Part shown: positions 1-8,586 of the stretch, in pieces
Numbering within the stretch: the first letter of the stretch is position 1
Layout of the letters: every line of letters starts with the position of its first letter
Source: Spirogloea muscicola
Lineage: Eukaryota; Streptophyta; Zygnematophyceae; Spirogloeales; Spirogloeaceae
NCBI GenBank assembly: GCA_009602725.1
Contig: WELB01000122.1
Span: forward strand, 144,031 to 156,622
Length of the DNA: 12,592 nt
Reading direction: 5' to 3'
The notes under the pieces: model-generated
The model's input: the letters and a program-made list of their open reading frames with translations, nothing else
What the model was told of the DNA's origin: nothing
Databases searched by the model: none
Translations under genes and position numbers: made by a program

Positions 1-1
1 C

Positions 2-799
2 GTGTACTCGAGCCTCGACGAGATGCACAAGGGCAGGGCGCTGGGAGGTGGCGGCGGAGGCTGCAGCCGATGGTCCTCACTCCGCAGGCTGAAGCGCCAC
101 AAGCGGTCCGAGAACCCCACCGAGTCAGCAGAACAGGACGGCCTGGCGTCGGCAGGCTCCTCGGAGATGGATTGCATGTTCACCATTGCCAAGCAGTATG
201 TCAAGCCGTCGTCGCTGGACGAGAGACACCTCCACTGGCCCGCCAGCGGCGGGCTGGCCACCGAGAGCTCGCTTGGGTACCTCGATCCTCCGCCGGCTGA
301 CGACGACATCTTGGACGTGGACAGCTTCTTCCTTGACACAGCAGAGGACATGACGAACATTGTAATAGCCGATCCGGCACAGGCTGCCTTTCATGGTTGT
401 GAGCTCAGAGAGGTGGAGCGTCGGCAGCCGAGTATGGTCAAGCTCGCGTTGGGTGCTGCCGAGTGGGAGAATGCAGAGGAGCCTGTGACTTCAAAACGGG
501 GCAGCAATTGTGGCTTGCCAACGAAGGCGCCTTCTGAAGATCGAGCAGCTGGCCACGCTTCTTCGGCGTTCCAGGGCATGGCAGTGATCGAGGAGGTGAA
601 GTCCCTGTGCCGGAGTTTGTCAAGTGGCTTGGTGCAGTCGCTTGCTGACCGGGCGGCTGACCCATGGCGAACGGCTGCCTGTCGTGAGGAGCCATATCTG
701 GCCAGCCCGCCCGGGGGCCTGAGCTCCCAATGGACCTTTGAGGACCTCCTCAGCTTCGGCAAAACGGACGAGATTGTTGACCTCTGTGCTCGCAGTTAG
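2..799 (+). CDS. Unrecognised protein, C-terminal part (5' truncated by window edge)
   Basis: An uninterrupted frame of 265 codons runs in from the left edge and stops at TAG 797-799. That is long for chance at this base composition, so it is probably the last exon, or the 3' part of it, of a plus-strand gene. The first visible codon is GTG, not a credible start; the first in-frame ATG is at 23-25, but the true start may lie outside the window. Visible traits are a six-glycine run near residues 16-21, a basic patch after it (RRLKRHKR), a Ser-rich stretch, an acidic patch (DDDILDVD near residue 100) and an ending around WTFEDLLSFGKTDEIVDL. No membrane segment, signal peptide or known catalytic motif is apparent. 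The composition suggests a largely disordered, possibly regulatory protein. I do not recognise the family and assign no function. Confidence 0.7.
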   Translation: MYSSLDEMHKGRALGGGGGGCSRWSSLRRLKRHKRSENPTESAEQDGLASAGSSEMDCMFTIAKQYVKPSSLDERHLHWPASGGLATESSLGYLDPPPADDDILDVDSFFLDTAEDMTNIVIADPAQAAFHGCELREVERRQPSMVKLALGAAEWENAEEPVTSKRGSNCGLPTKAPSEDRAAGHASSAFQGMAVIEEVKSLCRSLSSGLVQSLADRAADPWRTAACREEPYLASPPGGLSSQWTFEDLLSFGKTDEIVDLCARS

Positions 800-1106
800 T
801 GGCCTGCCCGCAAATCGATGACCAGCGCGTGGACATGCGAGCACCCAACCGGCAGACCAGAAGCTCCTGCAGGGCTCGGCTCTGGTGTGGTCTCCATGCG
901 CAGAACAGTGTACAGCCATATCTTGCCAGTAGCAGCAGCAGCCTTAGGCAATTTGGTTGTGAACCTGCTGTGTATATATCAGGCATGATCTGTATAGATT
1001 TGTGTTTGTTGTGCGTGCCAGCAATCCAAGTAGCAACATAGATATAGATCATTCATGCTGTGCTTGAATTATACTCATCAAGAAAGGACGCGCTTACCTG
1101 TGCTTG

Positions 1107-1112
1107 AATAAA
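1107..1112 (+). promoter_or_regulatory. Candidate poly(A) signal (AATAAA) of the first gene
   Basis: An AATAAA hexamer lies about 310 bases past the stop codon at 799, a plausible 3' UTR length. It lies at the edge of the second copy of a short direct repeat (CTGTGCTTGAAT at 1058-1069 and again at 1098-1109). If this lineage uses TGTAA instead, as chlorophytes do, the nearest plus-strand TGTAA I noted is at 1600-1604, which would mean a much longer 3' UTR. The sequence alone does not decide between them. Confidence 0.3.
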
Positions 1113-1874
1113 AAGGTTTCCCATTCAAGAATAGGACAGACCCCTCGTATTGATCGATATTCATCCACTATCCAGAAGATTGGGGTCAAGATATGATCAA
1201 TGAGCTGCTTGACGTTCCTCTGTCGGGAACCCTACACTTTTCAGCAAGAGTGCTTGGGTTCCCTGGCCATGTGTCCGAACTTGGTTGCTCTACGTTTAGC
1301 TGAATCCATGTAGGGGCAGCTGGAAATTTACAGGAGCTAGCTGTTAATCTCAGCAGGGTTGGATACCATCAATTTGAGCAGACTTTGGAACCATTGAAAG
1401 GAGCATCAATCTGGGAACGTCCACGAGCTACCTATCTTCAGCATTAGCTCCGTCCTAACATAGTCAGGCCACCCCTTACTGGGCGGGCTCTAGTTGGTGG
1501 CAGAAGGGCTTGGCATTTGCCATCTGGTACTCAGGCATCAGTTAGCGACCTCTATGTGCTGACCCTTGGTTACTGAGGGGGTCAATTTGCAATGGGTAAT
1601 GTAAGTCATCAGATGTGCTTGCCGTCGTACTTGGCCACTTTCGCCTTCCACATTCTCAACACATGCAAGTCTCCCTTAGCGGACGAGCAGGCTTTGAGTG
1701 ATCGACGGGATATCAGCTCGCTGGCAGAAGAGGGAGGAGACAACACCCAGCCACAGTCGCCGCCGCTCTGCACTCTCGCGCTCGTTCTGCCGCAGCAGCC
1801 GCCGTAGCTACGCTGTTGCGCAGCGGGGTTGCTCGTCCTCCCCTCAGCTCATCTGACTTCCTATCGCTGACACG
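1113..1874. other. Intergenic stretch, no gene supported
   Basis: Only short open frames occur here, none with splice-supported extension or recognisable protein sequence. The composition is intermediate, between the GC-rich first exons and the AT-richer introns. The region should contain the 3' end of the upstream gene and the distal promoter of the MAU2 homologue. I see no tRNA, no terminal inverted repeats and no transposon coding remnant. Confidence 0.5.
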
Positions 1875-2157
1875 GGGGTACTGTGAGCGCCGTGTCTGCC
1901 TAGCCTGTGCCTCCGCCGATCTGGTCATGAACACCTCTGTATGCACCTGGCTGGCTCTCATAGCCGCTCTTCCTGTACCAGCAGCCGCATTCATCTCGTT
2001 GTGGCTACTGATGTTTTTGGCTACGGTTTTGGGGTACTGAATAAGAGCGCCCCGTCTGCCTAGCTGTTGCTCAGCTAATATCGTTACGAACACTGCACCT
2101 GGCTGGCATGCACAGCCGCCCTTTTAATTTATTGGCAGCCGCATTTATCTCTATTTG
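1875..2157. repeat. Diverged tandem duplication (~155-bp unit, two copies) upstream of MAU2
   Basis: Copy 1 runs from about 1875 to 2000 and copy 2 from about 2031 to 2157. The same blocks recur in the same order in both: GGGGTACTG, AGCGCC, TCTGCCTAG, GAACAC, GCACCTGGCTGGC, AGCCGC, GCAGCCGCATT and ATCTC. The offset is 153-156 bases throughout. Substitutions and small indels between blocks show that this is an old duplication, not an assembly stutter. Copy 2 ends about 58 bases before the MAU2 ATG, so the repeat probably lies in the promoter or 5' UTR. A possible weaker third copy near 1793 is not convincing. Confidence 0.75.
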
Positions 2158-2214
2158 GCCAAATCGCCAGTGCGCGCCGCCAGTATCCCGCCCGCGGGGG
2201 CGCGCCGCGCCGCC

Positions 2215-5200
2215 ATGGCGCCCGCAGCGGGCGCGGCGGAGGCGCTGCTGGCGCTGGCGGACGAGCTCGCGGCCGCGCGGCGCGTCGCCGGCGCCGTGCG
2301 CTGCCTCGAGGCGGTGTGCCAGAGCGCCAGCCCCTTCCTGCCGCTCGCCGAGGTCCGCGCGCGCGTCCGCCTCGCCGACCTTCTCCTCCGCCACTCCGCC
2401 AACGTCCCCGAGGCCAAGGCGCACATGGAGCGCACGGTGAGCTCCCCGCCATTGCTCGCTTTGACGGCAGATGAAGGCCCTCCCCTCGTTGCCACTTCCG
2501 TTGCAGCTCGCCGATTTGGCGCTGGAGTTGGACTCAAGCCCATCCTCGCGCCTTGATCGTCATGATCAAGGTCGTCATGTTTGGCGGCACAGCAAGTGCT
2601 GCTGAAGCAGGTGGCGGGGAACGCGGACCTCAAGTGCCGCGCGCTGAGCCTGCTGAGCCGCTGCTACCACCTGCTCGGCACCACGGGCCTCCAGAAGCTG
2701 GCCCTCCGCTGCGGGCTGGAGCTCCTGGACGGCCACCCGCCGGACCTCGACAGGTCGGCGCAGCCGATGCCGCCACTTGAGGAAGCCCGGGCCTGTAAAG
2801 CTTCTCACAGCATCGGCCAGTCTCGTTGATTTAGCAAGCTTTCTAAAGGGACCTGATTCCTCCTGTTGTCTTGGAGTCCGAGCACCACGACACAAGTAGC
2901 ACAGTTATACGATATCCCTGTTGCAGGCTACGCGTCGGGCCTGCTTTTAGCTAGGGTTCAGGCTGTCGGATGTCTGCCTCCAGCCTCCCAAGTTGTGTAC
3001 AGTTGCGAGGATTTTGATGGTTCGGCATGGAATGGGATGACTTGCAGACAGGCCGCGCTGCTGTGGCGCTGCAACTTTTTGCTGCAAATGGCAAGCACCC
3101 TCCTGGTGGAGGGTGACCTCCATGGCTCTCAGCAGGCGCTTGTGACTGGCCGAGCACTCGCTCATGAGCTGCCTACGCCTGTCTTGGCGGTGAGCCACAA
3201 GTCATGCAAACAAGACCCTGCTTCTCATCAGCTCTCAATTACGTTGAAGTCAAGGAGGAGGCTTGTGGTGTGACGCCGACTGCCAATGCAGCACACTGCT
3301 CACTGGAGCTTTCAGGGAAACCAGAGTAATTGCTGCATCTCAATCGTTTGAGCCCGAAGTGATGGCTTCTGGAGCTGCGGGTCAGCTGGAGGAGCTGAAG
3401 CAGTGAGGAGTGTGAATCCTGCTGGTATACCACGCATGGGCTGTGACTCCCTGGTCAGGATGTCCCATGACTCACGCACGCACCGCTGGGGTGTGCCACC
3501 AGCTCTTGTTTGCAGCGTGCCTGCTGCACGTCCACCTGACAGCATCCAACACCTCCGCCAGAGACGTTACAGAGGCCATTGAGGACTGTATTGGCCTCTG
3601 GGTGGGATTGACCACTGAGCAGGTCTGGCCTGCAGACCAACTCAGAAACAGGTTCATTGTCCTTTCGTAATTAGCTATTTTACCTACTGAAGCAAAGCAG
3701 ATATGTATAGGTTTTGAGGTGCATATCATGGTTGGTTGTGCCTGCAGCTTGAGCACGTACTGCTAGAGTGGACCCGCTTTGTCATCTTGAGGGAGGTGGT
3801 TTTAAGTGCTTATGCTTCTGCTCATGCACCTTCTTGTGCAGCAAGAGCAACACAAAGGCCTGCGATCATACGCCTTGCTCCTGGAGGCCATGTGGGCGTT
3901 GAGAATTTGCGAGCACGACAGTGCTACCCGCTATGTAGCAGAGCTAGAGAAGACAGTTACAGTTGCCAAGGACGGAGTAAGTCATCTCCTGGGGCGTATA
4001 TAAAGTATTGGAGGCCTTGTGCGATGATATCATGCCCTTGGCTAGAGCATGTTCCTGGACTAGTAGCTGCTTGAGAGCCAATGTCCTTCAAAGTGCTGTA
4101 TCTGGAAGCTGACTACCTTAAGTCTGTGATTAATATGTAGAAGAGGAATTGCAAGCTTTCATCAGGCTGTGCAGTAATCAGGCTGTGGGAAAGTCTATTA
4201 TCTTGATAAGCAAAATCCAACCAATGACTTGACCATGGCACCCATTGCTGCGCAGTGTCAGGCTGAGGTGCCTGTACCACCCAATGTGGGACCCAGATCC
4301 AGGCCTGCCCTCCCACCTAACGAGGATGTAGCTGCAGCGTGGGCCTTGTGTCCTCCGCCGCTCGACTGTACATGGCTACCTCTACCAGCTGTACAGGTGC
4401 TAATCCACCTCGTGGGGCTTGGTTGCTCCCGGCCGTCCGGAAAAATGAGTGAGGCCTTGATGAGGCTGAAGACTGGTCTGGACATTGTTGAAGGTAAATA
4501 CGTTGTCATGGATCTGAAAAGTGGACAGCTTCTTCCAAACTGCTAGGTTCTGAATAATAGTGCTAATCTATATTCCTGATTACTTCGTGGCTTGCTCATT
4601 GTACGTCTACGCTATGTCATCCTCCCACCTGGATAATGCTCTCGGACACTTGTCCTCTGATTTAAATCTTTGGTTTTCTGAAAAGCATGAGGTCGATATG
4701 ACCAGCATTGGCAGCATGTCTCCCCTTATATTTACTATGCTGAATTTCTGCCGATGCAGCTGAAATATTGAAGATGGGTATACATGAAACCACAACTGGT
4801 GATCCCTCGTTTGCCATCACGACATGCATGAGTCTGGCATAGAGTTGTTGCTCTTGAGTTCATCTGATCAAACTTTGAGATCAGTAGGGACATATCGACA
4901 TCAGTATTTACTAACCACCAATGTCGTCCGGTCCTGCTCTCCAGTTGTGTCATTCAGTCCTGGTACAACTGATGCTAGGTGTGGAGTTTAGACACATGGA
5001 TATTTTGTCTTTTGGGGCACAACAGCCCGAAGATACTACCAGGCTACTCTATATTGACATGCTTCGGCCAGGCAAAGGACATTCTCGTCAGGTTTCATAA
5101 TACCGTAGGAGATTGGATGGGGTCTGACTACTAATCTGCTATGATTGCGGGTGTGCAGAGACAGACATGCAGCTGCACACAGTGTGGTCTGCTGGACCTT

Positions 5201-7834
5201 ACCTGCTACTTTGGCTCCACCTTCAAGAGAACAGCACAATCCTGGCATTGACTCAGTTCAACCTTGTCGATGCTCAGCAAGTATGTCATTGTCCTGGACG
5301 CATAGGCATAAATGCTTAGAGCTGTGTGTCACAAGCCCAGCAAATATGGCAATACGCATTTTGAGGAACTTGATGGGCCAGATCAGACTTGAACGATTGT
5401 CAAGCAGCCGGCATACTTACACTGAAAATTCGAAATGGTGATTGTAGACTTAGAGAGGAACCTATAACAGCTCTTGTTGCTTCTTTCTCCAACATCTAGG
5501 AACACATTAATGCCGTCTGCATTAGCAAGTGGCGTGTCTGAGGAAGATAAGGCAGGCAGTCCTACTGTCTCTTCGTTGTTGTCTTACCTTTTGTGTGCGT
5601 ATGTTGTTCGAGGTGCACAACAGACGTTGTCTAGGCTGCTGGACGTTGTCAGGCGGTTTCCAGTCATGCTGCAAGGGTTTGAGAACCAGTTGAGGATCCT
5701 GTTGGGATTGTATGCACAGTCCTCTGGCTGCTACGCACATGCTGCTGCCCACTTTCAAGCAGCTCAGAAGGTAAGAGTATGCATGGTGTAAGAGTGGCCA
5801 CCTTGGTCGTACCGCCTCTCAAATGGCCTTTGTGATTGAATAACGTCTGCACCTGGCTATTGTCATCCAAGAATGGTACAAGTGGCACTGACTTTGATCA
5901 ATTGACTATGTACACTATGACTGCTGCCATTACCAGGCAAACCAAAGTGACAGCTCCAAGGCCATGTGCAAGCTTCTCTGTGCCCTCTCCCACTTGTCAA
6001 GATCCACACCAGATTCCATCTCCCAGGTGCAGCTGCTCTTTCTAATATTACCCTTGTTGCTGTGTACGCTTGCAGTCCCCTTAACAGCTCTAATAATATC
6101 TGTCACTTAGTTCCTAGTACTGGGCTTCCTTCCAGCACCCTATGACCTGGTTGAGCTTCAGGCTCTGAGTATCCCCTTCTGTGTGGATGAGCTCTGTGGC
6201 AGGCTGTCGACCTGCTGTCTGTGGTCCAGAAGAGAGTCGAGAAGTCTGGCAAAGCTGATCTGAGGGAGAAAGGCACCTACCTGTACGCTTCCGGCCTGCT
6301 GTTCTTCAAGCAGGGGAAGTACGCCGAGTCCAGGTTGGTGCGATGACCTGTGCTCCCATGTGGCTGACATGTTGGCCATTGAGTTTCTGGCTGTCTCTCT
6401 TCCCTGCCACACTGTCTTCTGAGCGCTCGCTTCACTTTCACGCCATGAGATCCGAAGCTTCATCCTGAAGCATCACGATTAAGCATCTTGGTCTTGAGGC
6501 TGAGCCTCTCGCTTGTCGTCTTTCGTCGAGTCCATGCCTGCATTCGCATACCTACCACTCAAGCTCCAGTGCCTGCCCCACTCTGCCCTCTCGAAACGCA
6601 TACTCAGGAGTCAGTGTGCCTCAAGCCTCAAGCTAGCCCACAAGAAGCTCCAGAATCACGACCTCGTGATGCGTCTGCTGCACATCCTGTCCGTCCACTT
6701 GAAGCGCATGTCGGAGATGAAGCAATCCAAGGAGCTTGCCGAGTCTGCACTGGTGGTCGCTGGGACGCTGCACCACCTGCCTTTGCAGCTCGAGTGCCTG
6801 CAGACTCTCCAAGGTCGTTCGTGACTTCCGCTTCCATCTCGCCCCTGCACCCCACCCCCTCTCAACAGCTAACCATGTCCCAAGCGTCCTTGATCCTCAG
6901 CCCGTCTGCTTTAAGCAGAACAGCTCAACAAGCACTTAGTGCTCTTAATTATGTGATCTCTTGGTCCCTGCCTTGTCAAATTTTGCAGGATGCGTTTGAC
7001 TGCCGGCTTGAAGGCAGCTCACAGAGGACTATCCGATCGTCATCTAGTATCTCTCTACATGAGCCTGCTAGGCGCGACGGCACTCCGAATCCTTGACTAC
7101 AAGCACGCCCAGCAGATTCTGACAAGTGCTGTTACCCTGTCCAAGACGGTTGGGGACGTGGCTTGCCAGCTGGCGTCCCTGCAAGACCTTGGTGGTATTT
7201 ATTTATGTCAGGATATGTCATTAAGCAGGCTGGGCCAGCATGTTAAATGCATCTGTCCAGCTCATAATCAGGACTATGACATGGCCGGCTGATTATGCAT
7301 TGCTCCCAGACACCAGCAATGTTCTGCCGCCCACTATCTAGCGGCCTTGTTAACCTTGTCCGGTAGTGTGCCAGAGGACATACAAGGTTTCTTGATCCTG
7401 TTACGCGTCCTACCCACGTCACGAGACTTACTGCAAGAGTGCTGAGATACATTGATTTTCAATGTCTCGTGCAGACGTCTATAACGCCCTAGGTCATAGT
7501 AGGCAGGCCCAAGAGACTGTGCAAAGTGTGGAGAGGAAGAGGAGTGAGCTGGTGGCTAGGCTGGAAGCAGCAAGCCATTCGCCCTTGCACACGTTACTAC
7601 TGCAGGTTAGTTGTTTATCATTCTTGTTGTGCTAAGTTGATTTATAGGAGTGAGAGTAGTGATTCTTTGAACCATGTGCTGGAAGTGAGGGGGTGCCCTT
7701 TTGTCAGTTTAACGACGCTGCACTCTGGAACCATGTTAACGCTACGTGTATGCACCAAGCTATGCCATATCGCTTGCCGTTGTACCTGATCTGTCTTCTG
7801 TCATGTGGTGCAGCATGGACTGCAAACTTCCTGA
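2215..7834 (+). CDS. MAU2: MAU2/SCC4 homologue, cohesin loading factor subunit (multi-exon)
   Basis: MAU2 (SCC4) partners SCC2/NIPBL to load cohesin on chromatin in the nucleus; it is a superhelix of TPR-like helical repeats. My exons are 2215-2436, 2593-2753, 3048-3189, 3503-3622, 3842-3976, 4256-4493, 4760-4777 (microexon), 5159-5280, 5624-5770, 5937-6026, 6203-6333, then either 6608-6813 or 6989-7194, then 7475-7605 and 7814-7834. Every junction keeps phase; the product is 627 residues, against roughly 700 in plants. The ATG at 2215 sits in CGCCATGG. Landmarks matching plant SCC4 are AVRCLEAVCQS and NVPEAKAHMER (exon 1), DLKCRALSLLSRCYHL (2), LWRCNFLLQMA (3), LLHVHL (4), LRICEHDSATRYV (5), WLPLPAV (6), RRFPVMLQ and GCYAHAAAHF (9), and ASGLLFFKQGKYAESR (11). 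Exon 6 could start at 4262 instead of 4256. Exons 1-2 are much more GC-rich than the rest. The identification is firm; individual borders are by eye. Confidence 0.92.
4760..4777 (+). other. MAU2: Candidate 18-nt microexon of MAU2
   Basis: Flanks are GATGCAG before and GTATAC after. The exon is read in the phase left by exon 6 (one base) and keeps that phase for the next exon, so it can be included or skipped without a frameshift. With it, the junction reads GLDIVEAEILKM followed by ETDMQLHTVW. From memory, plant SCC4 has GLQIIQDELIKL at this place, which aligns without gaps. Skipping it removes six residues from the middle of a predicted helix. Another very short exon could also exist in 4778-5158, because plant proteins have about seven more residues just after this point. 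Confidence 0.6.
6608..6813 (+). other. MAU2: MAU2 exon 12a, first of a duplicated exon pair
   Basis: 206 nt between CTCAG and GTCGTT. It enters with one base completing an AGG codon after exon 11 and leaves with one base that joins exon 13 as GAC. It encodes 68 full codons (SQCASSLKLAHKKL... to ...LECLQTLQ) with the helical pattern of a TPR pair. It aligns without gaps to exon 12b and to the same plant SCC4 segment (EARNRLAKGLQIAH...), but is the more diverged of the two. The donor is weak at positions +3 to +5. A second possible donor lies 7 bases downstream at 6821. Confidence 0.75.
6989..7194 (+). other. MAU2: MAU2 exon 12b, second of a duplicated exon pair
   Basis: 206 nt between TTTTGCAG and GTATTT, with the same entry and exit phases as exon 12a. 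It encodes 68 full codons (MRLTAGLKAAHRGL... to ...LASLQDLG). Spliced straight from exon 11 it reads YAESRMRLTAGLKAAH, closely matching plant EARNRLAKGLQIAH, so this is probably the canonical version of the slot. Exon 13 then continues DVYNALGHSRQAQ, matching the plant TALYQQLGEKGNE region. Confidence 0.85.
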
Positions 7835-8586
7835 AATTAATGCGCAGTTTTCAGAGATTATGATTGACACTCCATTACAATCATTAGGCACAACATCCGT
7901 GGTGTCAAATTTGTACATCAACCTCAAAACGGCCCCTTCTCGTCCCATTGTCTGTAATTTGTTTGTGGTTACATGTGTAGCTCACGGCTTGTCCAGAGTA
8001 CACCGACGCCTTCAAAGGCTTGACCGCTTTAACAAGTCGGCGGCCCTTGACCTCTCGCTCTTGCTTCACAAATACACATGCGATTTCAGCATCCTACAGT
8101 CAAGGGACAAAGAAGTGGATTAGCTACTGCCATACGCGGTATTGACATTCTGCGGGCAACTGAGATTTGAGCGATCCACACGAGTCTCTACTAAATATCA
8201 CTCACAAATTAGGACATTCTAAACCCTTCCAGGGGCTACAATCTACATAAACGAAGCGAGAGAGACTCTTCCAGTGAAGGGCGGTGGCTGTGATTGGCCA
8301 GCCCAGAAATAAGAATGAAGTGCACAAGGGGGGTATAGCCCAGCATATATGCAGCTGTGTACATGTCTTCTAGTCTATCTACATCAAGCAGGCCTGCCAA
8401 AGCAACTGAACCAGGCATGACAAGTTCAGTGCCAGTTTTAAGCGCATACACTGTTCTGTCCAGGCTCACTGGCGATTGGGTGCACGTGTGGCCATACGCA
8501 ACTGTACAAATCTCTTCTCCATGAGGCCAGAAAGGCTTCTGCTTTTCAGGCGAAGGCCTCAGCCAAAACTTGGTTACTAGAGATGA
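7835..8586. other. Convergent intergenic region, presumed shared 3' UTR space
   Basis: These 752 bases separate the stop codons of the MAU2 homologue (plus) and the Rieske oxygenase (minus). Open frames here are short and lack family resemblance or splice support. One minus-strand frame of 77 codons (8236-8469) is fairly hydrophobic, but it lies downstream of the oxygenase stop and I see no reason to call it a gene. The stretch most likely holds the 3' UTRs of both neighbours. Confidence 0.5.
7953..7973. promoter_or_regulatory. Pair of opposing TGTAA motifs (candidate poly(A) signals)
   Basis: TGTAA occurs on the plus strand at 7953-7957, about 120 bases past the MAU2 stop. It occurs on the minus strand at 7969-7973, about 615 bases past the oxygenase stop. 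TGTAA is the usual poly(A) signal in chlorophyte algae. If both are used, the convergent transcripts would overlap at their 3' ends. A five-base motif is common by chance, so this is tentative. Confidence 0.25.

Noticed and set aside
1592-1807. 71-codon open frame upstream of the tandem repeat
   Set aside because: Short, no resemblance to a known protein, and the region lacks other signs of coding.
2151-2633. Long GC-rich open frames on both strands around MAU2 exon 1
   Set aside because: High GC lowers stop frequency in all frames. Only the frame from ATG 2215 matches a family.
2927-2957. Possible exon after the TTGCAG acceptor ending at 2926
   Set aside because: In the phase left by exon 2 it reaches a TAG within about ten codons, whereas 3048 continues the conserved protein.
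3737-3830. Possible exon after a CTGCAG around 3748
   Set aside because: Joining exons 4 (to 3622) and 5 (from 3842) directly reproduces the plant spacing exactly, leaving no room for it.
4161-4187. Direct repeat ATCAGGCTGTG, twice, 16 bases apart
   Set aside because: Only two 11-base copies inside an intron; not a CRISPR or other organised array.
6488-7096. 202-codon plus-strand frame across the duplicated exons
   Set aside because: It is in a different frame from both MAU2 exons and crosses their intron; its product is Pro/Ser-rich with no family features.
7746-8123. 125-codon plus-strand open frame past the MAU2 gene
   Set aside because: It spans the last MAU2 intron and the 3' flank in a different frame from the spliced gene, with no recognisable protein features.
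8236-8469. 77-codon hydrophobic minus-strand frame
   Set aside because: It lies downstream of the oxygenase stop in the probable 3' UTR, with no splice support linking it to a gene and no family resemblance.
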